This document shows positions 10,433 through 18,607 of a DNA stretch of 64,000 nucleotides, one piece after another. The translations under genes were made by a program, and so were the position numbers. Position 1 is the stretch's first letter. Every line of letters starts with the position of its first letter. The stretch comes from Lagopus muta (Eukaryota; Chordata; Aves; Galliformes; Phasianidae): NCBI RefSeq assembly GCF_023343835.1, contig NC_064471.1, positions 737,291 through 801,290 of the forward strand. The letters are read 5' to 3'. The notes under the pieces were generated by a model. It saw nothing but the letters and a program-made list of their open reading frames with translations. It ran no database searches and was not told the origin of the DNA.

Positions 10433-10928
10433 TGTCATGGTTCTATGTTTTTTTGTTTTTGTTTTTTTGTTTTTGGGTTTCAGTATTCCACATCAAAACA
10501 TCATGTAGTGTACGGGGCATTAAAGTGTCACTGCCCCAATCCCACGTACCTATCCCTGTACATTACAGAAGTCACGGGATTTGGCCCTTCCGGGTGGGGC
10601 GGGCGCTCTCTTGCTGCCTTGCAGTGGGTGCTGGAGGGTGCTTTCCTAGCCGTTCCAAGCTATTCAGGTTTGAATCGGTCCCGGGAACTCTCTCTTTCTC
10701 ATCTTGTCTGATTTATTAATCTCAATTGCAATTAAATTGTATCTATTGTGTTATCTTGTATTCCAATATTATAGTAAAATAAGTTTTCCTCCATAGATTG
10801 TTGCCGCTGTTCTTTTCCTCCCTTCCTTCCTTCCCATTTTTGTGGGACTGGGGTGGGGGGGGGGGGGGGAGGGCAGAGGCCTGTCGCCCCTGTCACGGAC
10901 ATAGATTGATCTGGTCAAATCCGTGACA
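10433..10928 (+). repeat. 5' LTR of A1
   Basis: 496 bp, TGTCATGG...CCGTGACA. It includes a GC-box-like ggggcggg near 10598, a CT-repeat at about 10686-10700, a (CCTT)n tract at about 10816-10835, a long G-run (10844-10873) and a 9-bp inverted repeat at the very end (10891-10899 with 10920-10928). Small open frames inside the LTR recur in every copy but look like chance. Confidence 0.92.
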
Positions 10929-10934
10929 GATTTT

Positions 10935-10952
10935 TGGCGCCCAACGTGGGGC
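10935..10952 (+). promoter_or_regulatory. tRNA-Lys(1,2) primer binding site of A1
   Basis: TGGCGCCCAACGTGGGGC, six bases after the LTR end. This is complementary to the 3' end of tRNA-Lys(1,2) as known from other retroviruses. The same site occurs at 37327-37344 and, with two transitions, at 49383-49400. Confidence 0.88.
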
Positions 10953-11111
10953 ACGACTGCTTTTTAGCTTTTAGAACGAATCTCTTTTTCTCTCTGCTCT
11001 TAGAGAGCTTCGTTAGGGAGCATTATCAGTAGTTCAGGTTTCTGTGCTGGAAAACCTGCCCTTCAAAGATTAGGCGTACTGCCAGTGTTCTGGGATATTT
11101 GTAAACTTTGA

Positions 11112-11168
11112 GCACTACTTAGTCTGAGTAGTGCCTTTTTTCCTTTTTTTTTCCCCTCCTCTTGTTAG
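11112..11168 (+). promoter_or_regulatory. Leader hairpin and polypyrimidine/AG element
   Basis: An 8-bp stem gcactact/agtagtgc with a 7-nt loop (11112-11134) is followed by a run of about 30 pyrimidines ending TTAG (11167-11168), 38 bp before the gag ATG. The pyrimidine tract plus AG has the form of a strong 3' splice site; the hairpin could equally be a packaging element. The whole unit is repeated in A4 and A5. Confidence 0.5.
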
Positions 11169-11205
11169 CTTCAATTCATTAACCCTTTTTTAGCAAGTAC
11201 CAGCG

Positions 11206-13155
11206 ATGAACCCACTCGTTATCGTGGGGGTGCTGGGTAAAGGATTTAAAGCAATGGTGTTAGTCACAACCTACTGGCCAATAATCCATCTCACACTTGA
11301 GTGTTTTGGAATTGCATCCGTATATAACTATCTAAGGGCACTGATGGAGACACCTATGTTTTACCTATTTGCAATGTGGTATGATTTGAACTTTGACATC
11401 TACATCCCAGAAGGAATGGCTAATTTCTCAAACAACTACATCCCAGAAGGAATGGCTAATTTCACAAACAGCTACATCCCAAATGGAATAGCTAATTTTA
11501 CAAACAACACGATGTTCAGACCAGTCTCCAGTTTTTCTTCTCGGTTTGTTAAACGTTTTTCGAATCTTGAATTAATACTCATGTTGGTGTGCGTGTCATC
11601 AATTCTCCTGAATGCATTGGTAATATGCATTTGTAATAAGGAGTCTTCTCCAAAACTAGAGAATGATGATTGGCAGGGAATATGGAGAGGTTTAGGAAAG
11701 GTTTTAGAAGCATGGGGACCCGCAGTGTCATGGGATTTTACTCTTGAACACCTGTGGGATCCTGAGAAACTAAGCCAGTATTTGAGTCAGGGACTATGCG
11801 GCTTACATAAATCTAAGGAGGTACAACTTATTTGGGGTTTGGCTTGTGCTTACCGTGCCCTATATAATACCATTCGGGAGAGAGAGAGTTTCCGAGCTGA
11901 GGTTCAAGCCAAAGGGGAAAATCCCCAAGTCAAATCTAATCAATCACAGGAGACACCAGTAACAATACCAGTTGCTCCTGTGGAGGGCAAGAAATGGAAA
12001 CGAGTGTCTTCGCGTCTTGAACGAAAAAGAGAAGAAGAGGAGGAGGAGGAGGAAGATCCAGGCGAGGGGCCCTCCTCAGAACCACCACCGTCGCAAAAGG
12101 CAAAAGCAAAAACTAAGAGACATGCAGAAGAGAGTGATGAAGAGGAAGTCTCTATTACTACTCGCCGGCCTCTAAAGATGACTGAAATCCAAGGTTCAAG
12201 AAAGGAGTTCACACGGCGCCTGAATGAAAGTCTTGTTTCCTGGTTGGTTCGCTGTTGGGACAGTGGGGCCCATAGCTTGTCTCTGGATGGTAATGAAGCT
12301 CGCCAACTAGGTGCCATTGCCAGAGATCCAGCTATTGATAGAGGAATTAGTCGATGTTCGGATGAGGCTGCCTCCCTCTGGGAACGAGTGTTAACAGCTG
12401 TGAAGGAAAAGTATCCCTTCAAAAACGGTTTGAAGATTGCAATGAAAAAATGGGATACAGTGGAAAAGGGTATCCAGTATTTGAGGGAAATAGGCATGGT
12501 GGAAATGCTGTATGACCCTGACTTTGTTCCTAACCACCCACAACAAAACCGCGACCCTGAAAGAGTGAGGACAACGCCTGAGATATGGCAGAAAATCGTG
12601 ACAACAGCGCCGGACAAATATGCCGCTACACTAACGTCAGCGTGTGACAGATACCAGGAACAACAGAGAACACCCTTAATTTATGAATTAATTGTTACGC
12701 TTCAAAACTACGAACAATTGCTGTCCCCAATTCATTCTGCCGTTGCTGCTATATCAAAAATGACGGAACAAGTGTCTCAGCTGATTAACCGTGACAAACC
12801 TGTAGCAGTATCAGAAACGCTTGATGAAGATCAGGATAATCAAAAGAGTCTAATGAAGGAGATGAAGGAGGTGAAGGAGACGGTGAAATTTATGCAAGCC
12901 CACCTAATTAAAGACGATGAACCTTCCTTCTTACGTGCACGATCAAAAATCTCAGCTATTAGAGGCAGACGCTCTCCGGCTCAAGTAAGGAATAATACAC
13001 CGTGAATTACCTTATGGTATTACCTACGTGACCATGGAGAAGACATGGGGAAGTGGCACGGTCAACCTACTCCTGTACTACGAGCCCGGGTGAAAGAATT
13101 ACAAGGCAGATCAACCACCAGTGCAGTTGCTCCAGTTACCACAGGTAATGAATAG
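11206..13155 (+). pseudogene. gag: ERVL-A gag of A1 (one nonsense codon)
   Basis: Core polyprotein of the element. ATG at 11206 lies in aagtaccagcgATGA; reading runs 649 codons to TAG 13153-13155, interrupted by TGA at 13003-13005 where A3, A4 and A5 have CGA. Residues 1-45 are hydrophobic; residues 67-101 are three copies of an 11-12-residue repeat (YIPEGMANFSN type) carrying sequons N73, N85, N97 and N100; residues 121-142 form a second membrane-spanning-like segment. A Lys/Glu-rich low-complexity stretch follows (about 270-325), then a capsid-like region with ESLVSWLVRCWDSGAHS. There is no zinc knuckle. A membrane-inserted, glycosylated Gag N terminus is inferred, not shown. Confidence 0.85.
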
Positions 13156-13190
13156 AGGTGCCCTGCCCTCAGTCAGGGGGGGGAAAGGGA
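13153..13190 (+). promoter_or_regulatory. In-frame UAG with downstream GC hairpin (candidate readthrough signal)
   Basis: gag ends in TAG and the next 54 bases stay open in the same frame into pol. Five bases after TAG begins CCCTGCCC, followed after a short loop by a G-run. In A4 the same place forms a perfect 8-bp stem (39441-39448 with 39456-39463). The TAG and frame are conserved in A1, A3, A4 and A5. This is the arrangement used by gammaretroviruses to make Gag-Pol by stop-codon suppression; use here is inferred. Confidence 0.55.
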
Positions 13191-16100
13191 TAATAGAGTA
13201 TATTGGACTGTGTGGATTCGATGGCCTGGCACATCAGAACCACTGAAATATAAGGCCCTGGTGGACACTGGTGCACAGTGCACTCTGATGCCCTCGAGTC
13301 ATGAAGGGACAGAATCAATCCATATTTCTGGAGTGACCGAGGGCTCTCAAGAATTGACTGTGTTGGAGGCTGAGATAAGCCTCACTGGTAAGGACTGGCA
13401 AAAACATCCTATTGTGACGGGCCCAGGGGCTCCATGTATACTAGGTATTGATTATCTCAGAAGGGGGCATTTCAAGGATCCTAAGGGGTATCGATGGGCC
13501 TTTGGAATAGCTGCTGTGGACACAGACAACATTAAGCAGCTGTCTGTTTTGCCTGGCCTGTCAGAAGATCCATCTGTTGTGGGGCTGCTGCGAGTAAAAG
13601 AGCAACACGTACCGATTGCTACAAAAATGGTGCACAGGCGTCAGTACCGCACCAACAGGGATTCTTTGCTCCCCATTCATAAGTTAATTTGTCAACTAGA
13701 GAGCCAGGGAGTGATCAGCAAAACTCACTCGCCTTTTAACAGCCCCATATGGCCAGTGCGTAAAGCCAGTGGAGAATGGAGGCTGACGGTGGACTACCGT
13801 GGTCTGAATGAAGTCACACCCCCACTGAGTGCTGCTGTGCCGGACATGTTAGAACTCCAGTATGAACTGGAGTCAAAAGCGGCCAAATGGTATGCCACCA
13901 TTGACATTGCTAATGCCTTCTTTTCCATCCCTTTGGCCAAAGAATCTAGACCACAGTTTGCTTTCACATGGAGGGGCATTCAGTATACCTGGAACCGTTT
14001 GCCCCAGGGGTGGAAACACAGCCCGACCATTTGCCACGGGTTGATCCAAACTGTATTGGAACAGGGCAGTGCTCCTGAGCACCTGCAGTACATTGATGAC
14101 ATCATTGTGTGGGGCGATACAGCAGAAGAAGTCTTCACAAAAGGAGAGAGAATGATCCAAATTCTTCTGAGTGCTGGTTTTGCTATTAAGCGAAGCAAAG
14201 TGAAAGGACCTGCCCAGGAGATTCAATTCCTAGGTATAAAGTGGCAAGATGGCCGTCGTCACATCCCGACAGATGTGATCGACAAAATCACTGCTATGTC
14301 TCCACCCACTAGGAAAAGAGAGACACAATCTTTTGTGGGTGCAGTGGGCTTTTGGAGAATGCATGTTCCAAACTACAGCCTCATTGTAAGCCCCCTTTAT
14401 TATGTGACGCGAATGAGAAATGAGTTTACATGGGGCCCTGAGCAGCAGCAGGCTTTTGAACAGATTAAACAGGAGATAGCCCGTGCCGTGGCCCTAGGGC
14501 CAGTACGGACTGGACAGGGTATAAAGAACATCCTCTACACTGCTGCTGGAGAGAACGGTCCCACTTGGAGTTTGTGGCAAAGAGCCTCAGGAGAGACATG
14601 AGGCCGACCCCTGGGATTCTGGAGTCGGGCATACAGAGGGTCTGAAGAGCACTACACTCCAACTGAGAAGGAGATCTTAGCCGCTTATGAAGGTGTTCGG
14701 GCTGCTTCCGAAGTAGTCAGTACTGAAACACAGCTCCTTCTGGCACCTCGACTGCCAGTGCTGAACTGGATGTTTAAAGGAAAGGTTCCCTCCACCCATC
14801 ATGCTACTGATGCCACTTGGAGTAAGTGGATTGCACTGATTACACAACGAGCACGGATGGGGAACCTCAGCCGTCCAGGAATCCTAGAGATCATCATGGA
14901 CTGGCCTGAAGGTAAAAAGTTTGGAACACCACCGGGAGAAGAAGTATCACGTGCTAAAGAGGCCCCACCATACAATGAACTACCGGAGAATGAAAAGAAA
15001 TATGCCCTGTTCACAGATGGATCGTGTCGTATTGTGGGAAAGCATCGCAGATGGAAATCTGCTGTGTGGAGCCCCACACGACAAGTTGCAGAGGCCACCA
15101 AAGGGAAAGGAGAATCAAGCCAATTTGCAGAGGTAAAGGCTGTCCAACTGGCCTTAGATGTCGCTGAACGGGAGAGGTGGCCAATGCTCTATCTTTACAC
15201 TGACTCATGGATGGTAGCACATGCCTTATGGGGGTGGTTACAGTAGTGGGAGCAAAATAACTGGCAAAGAAGGGGTAAACCTATTTGGGCTGCTGAACTG
15301 TGGAAAGACATTGCTGCCCGAACAAAGAATATGATTGTAAAGGTGCGCCATGTAGATGCTCATGTGCCCATGAGCCGGGCTACTGAAGAACAGCAAAATA
15401 ACCATCAGGTAGATCGAGCTGCCAGAATTGAAGTGGATCAAATAGACCTAGATTGGCAGAACAAGGGTGAATTATTCCTAGCTCGGTGGGCCCATGAGAC
15501 CTCAGGTCATCAAGGGAGAGATGCAACATACAAATGGGCTAGAGACCGAGGGGTGGACTTAACTATGGATGCCATTGCACAGGTTATTCATAACTGTGAA
15601 ACATGTGCCATCATCAAACAAGCCAAGAGGATGAAACCTCTGTGGGAAGAAGGGCGATGGCAAAAGTACAAATATGGGGAGGCATGGCAGGTTGATTATA
15701 TCACCTTGCCACGATCTCGCAATGGTAAGCATTATGTGCTTACTATGGTGGAGGCAACCACTGGGTGGCTTGAAACATATGCAGTACCCCATGCTACCGC
15801 CCGAAACACCATACTGGGTCTCGAGAAACAAGTCCTGTGGCGACATGGCACCCCAGAAAGGATTGAGTCAGATAATCGGACTCATTTCAAAAATTCTCTT
15901 GTAAATACTTGGGCCAAAGATCATGGCATTGAGTGGATTTACCATATTCCCTATCATGCTCCAGCCTCTGGTAAAATTGAACGATACAATGGATTGTTAA
16001 AAACGATGCTAAAAGCACTGGGTGGCGGAACATTTAAGCACTGGGAGAAGCATTTGGCAGAAGCCACCTGGTTGGTCAATTCCAGAGGATCTATCAATCG

Positions 16101-16341
16101 TGATGGTCCTAACCAATCCAGTTCCCTACATATTGTAGAGGGAGATAAAGTCCCTGTTGTACATGTAAAGAACATGTTAGGAAAGGCAGTTTGGGTTCTT
16201 CCAGCTTCTGGAAAGGGCAAACTTCTCCGTGGTACAGTTTTTGCCCAGGGACCAGGATCCACTTGGTGGGTAATGCAGAAGAATGGGGATGTCCAATGTG
16301 TACCACAAGGAAACTTGATGCCGGGGGAGTGCAGTTACTAA
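13156..16341 (+). pseudogene. pol: ERVL-A pol of A1 (two nonsense codons)
   Basis: Replication enzyme polyprotein, 1,061 codons in the gag frame. Counting from GTG 13210: protease triad DTGA at residue 19-22 and ILGIDYL near 77; RT with LPQGWKHSP and the catalytic YIDD at 294-297; RNase H with TDGS at 602-605 and YTDSW near 660; integrase with an HHCC zinc site from H762 and catalytic D829, D888, E924 (DD35E), then an SH3-like C-terminal domain (VWVLPAS, GPGSTWW). Nonsense codons: TGA 14599-14601 (CGA elsewhere) and TAG 15244-15246 (CAG elsewhere). Ends TAA 16339-16341. All catalytic residues are kept; only the stops break it. Confidence 0.9.
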
Positions 16342-16936
16342 TTCTATGTATATGTATATAGCCATGTGTGCATTTTAATCATTTTTTGTTTGTATATATG
16401 TATATATATTTTAAGCATGATGTAATGATGTAGAATAAGGGGTGGAATGTCATGGTTCTATGTTTTTTTGTTTTTGTTTCTTTGTTTTTGGGTTTCAGTA
16501 TTCCACATCGAAACATCATGTAGTGTACGGGGCATTAAAGTGTCACTGCCCCAATCCCACGTACCTATCCCTGTACATTACAGAAGTCACGGGATTTGGC
16601 CCTTCCGGGTGGGGGGGGCGCTCTCTTGCTGCCTTGCAGTGGGTGCTGGAGGGTGCTTTCCTAGCCGTTCCAAGCTTTTCAGGTTTGAATCGGTCCCGGG
16701 AACTCTCTCTCTCTCATCTTGTCTGATTTATTAATCTCAATTGCAATTAAATTGTATCTATTGTGTTATCTTGTATTCTGATATTATAGTAAAATAAGTT
16801 TTCCTCCATAGATTGTTGCCGCTGTTCTTTTCCTCCCTTCCTTCCTTCCCATTTTTGTGGGACTGGGGTGGGGGGGGAGGGCAGAGGCCTGTCACCCCTG
16901 TCACGGACATAGATTGATCTGGTCAAATCCGTGACA
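16342..16936 (+). repeat. 3' UTR, purine tract and 3' LTR of A1
   Basis: About 100 bp of AT-rich sequence with tatatgtata repeats, then aaggggtggaa as purine tract (16437-16447) and the LTR 16448-16936 (TGTCATGG...CCGTGACA). No env between pol and LTR. Confidence 0.9.
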
Positions 16937-16941
16937 ATTAT

Positions 16942-18583
16942 CCTCCAGACCATGATTATTAGAACCTATTGGTCCATGTTTAAGAAAGCCACTCTGTTTT
17001 CTGGATATGTGAAAAGTTAAGATCACTGATAAACATATCCATGATCATGTAGGTAAAACCCCAGGGTAGTACATGGTGTGGACCCAGTATCATCTCTCAG
17101 TTGAGCAAAAGGACACCTGCCTTTAAAAGCGGAGATATTGGATTGTACAGGTAGGGAGTGAGGTTCACCATTTTTTGTTAATTGGACCAGTGTTTCCTCT
17201 AGTTATCCCTTCTTTATGATACTGCTGAGACAGCCAAGATACAGATTAGTGCATAGGAGGTGAGGTTTTCTTTGAATTCTCAAACATTATTAATCCAGTC
17301 ATGCAATACGGTTCTTCCTTCCTCTATAGCATTCCCACTAGTGTACTGGCATACATTGCTGGTGCGCTTTGTGTGAATTTCTGCCACATAACTGGTGAAC
17401 ACCAAATTTTTTCAGAATCATAATCTGAATTTGGATCATCAGAATCAAACATGGGATCATATAGCAACTCCACCGCAACTAATTCCCTTAGTTACTGGAT
17501 GCCTCTTTCCATAGTGATCCATTTACTTGAATGAAGCATCTCGTACATCTTCCTTGAATGGATATCTTTCTCTTACAGCTGTTAAAATTCGCTTCCAGAG
17601 GGTGTAAGCTCAGTTCTGTTTTTTTACTAATGTCTTCTACTACTCTGTCAATGGCTGGATCTCTAGCAATACCTGCCAGCTGGAGAGCTTCTCTACCATC
17701 TAGATCCACATGACTGGCCCCAGTGTCCCAATACCAGAGCATCCAGGTGACAATGTTCTCATTTGAGTGTCATGCACAGTCTTTTCACGTCTCATATCTC
17801 ACCCATTTTTAGAGGTTGAATAGTGGTGGTGGACTCCTCATCCTCTCTTGATTCTTCTCCTTTTCATTCCAAGCACAATGACACCCACTGCCATTTCATT
17901 CCTTCTACAGGAGCAATTAACATCAAGATTGATTTTTCCCTCTGATTGAGCTGGCTGAGCCTCTGTTGTAAGTTCAGAGACTCTCTCTCTCTATTAGGAG
18001 ACTCCCTTTCAGCTAGAAGACTCTCACAGTTTGAACCTTCTCTCCCTTGGCTTGGAGACTTTCAAGTTGGAGGCTTTCTTTCTCAGCTCAGAGACCCTCT
18101 CCCTCGACTCAGAGTTTTGCTCTTTCATCTTGGAGACTTCGCTTCTTGGGTTAAAGACTCTCTCAGTTTGGAGATCATCTCTCTTGATTAGGAGATTCTC
18201 TTTTTAGGTTCAGAGATTGTCTCTCTCAGATCGGACTCTCTCCCCCTTGGTCAGGAGACTCTCCTTGCCTTAAAGACACTCTCAGCTCAGACTCTCTCCT
18301 CCACAATAGTGTTGAATAAGGCTCACTAGGCATAAGTAAGACCCCAAATAATTTGTGCATCATTAGATTTATGAGGCCTGTAGCCATCCTCCCTTAAATA
18401 CCTGCCTGTTTTCATGGTTCTGCAGGTGTTCAGGAATAAAATTCCACGACACCTGGTGATGCCCATTTCTCCAAGGTCTTTCCCAAGTCTCTCCAAAACT
18501 GCCTGCCTCTCAGTATTCTCTGGCATGGGGAAAGCTTCCTGCAGATATTGTAAATATAAATACCAAAGAAGATGATGAGGAAT
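16942..18583 (-). pseudogene. gag: Antisense ERV-C gag remnant (C-terminal part)
   Basis: Degenerate gag related to ERVL-A, read right to left and continuing from 22442 across copy A2. Near 18330 the minus strand reads DAQIIWGLTYA, parallel to EVQLIWGLACAYRA of A1; 17490-17760 reads WDTGASHVDLDGREALQLAGIARDPAID, parallel to the A1 capsid; and 17020-17060 resembles the tggtattacctacgtgaccatgg C-terminal region. Between them, at about 17920-18310, lies a greatly expanded coiled-coil-like repeat. No pol is present; copy A1 sits at its left edge. Many stops: inactive. Confidence 0.75.
17925..18310 (-). repeat. Imperfect tandem repeat in ERV-C gag (Glu-Ser-Leu rich)
   Basis: On the plus strand gagactctct-like words recur about every 30-33 bases. 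On the minus strand this gives repeated E-S-L-x-x-E units. The ERVL-A gag has just one comparable unit (RERESFRAEVQA). The pattern suggests repeated internal duplication of a heptad-type helix in the ERV-C lineage. Confidence 0.55.
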
Positions 18584-18607
18584 TGTCATGGTTCTATGTT
18601 TTTTTAA

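Larger units (their letters stand above)
10433..16936 (+). mobile_element. ERVL-A provirus, copy A1 (full length, env-less)
   Basis: 6.5-kb provirus with two LTRs, tRNA-Lys primer site, leader, gag, pol, purine tract and a perfect 5-bp target duplication ATTAT (10428-10432 and 16937-16941). The pol order is protease, RT, RNase H, integrase; there is no env and no dUTPase. The pol text after RT (PLGFWSRAYRGS, LPVLNW) and the gag text WLVRCWDSGA look like class III ERV-L, but the primer site is tRNA-Lys rather than the tRNA-Leu of mammalian ERV-L. The LTRs differ at only around 2 percent of sites, so the insertion is young. Inactivated by one gag and two pol nonsense codons. Confidence 0.93.

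Noticed and set aside
10411..10719. Recurrent 85-118-codon frames inside each ERVL-A LTR
   Set aside because: Two overlapping frames of the same LTR stretch appear in every copy; composition is not protein-like and they span promoter sequence.
11112..11150. Rho-independent-type terminator (hairpin plus T-run) in the ERVL-A leader
   Set aside because: That signal type is bacterial; here it lies in a retroviral leader and the pyrimidine tract continues to an AG.
11940..12617. Antisense open frame of about 205-225 codons opposite ERVL-A gag, present in A1, A3 and A5
   Set aside because: It lies opposite the biased acidic/basic coding tract; its persistence follows from the high identity of the copies. 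No promoter, start context or independent conservation is visible.
17946..18191. Plus-strand frame rich in Leu/Ser in the gagactctct repeats
   Set aside because: It is the reverse of the ERV-C coiled-coil coding repeat; minus-strand gag on both sides explains it.
17925..18310. CRISPR-like regular repeats
   Set aside because: Units are imperfect, have no unique spacers, and lie within an antisense gag in vertebrate DNA.
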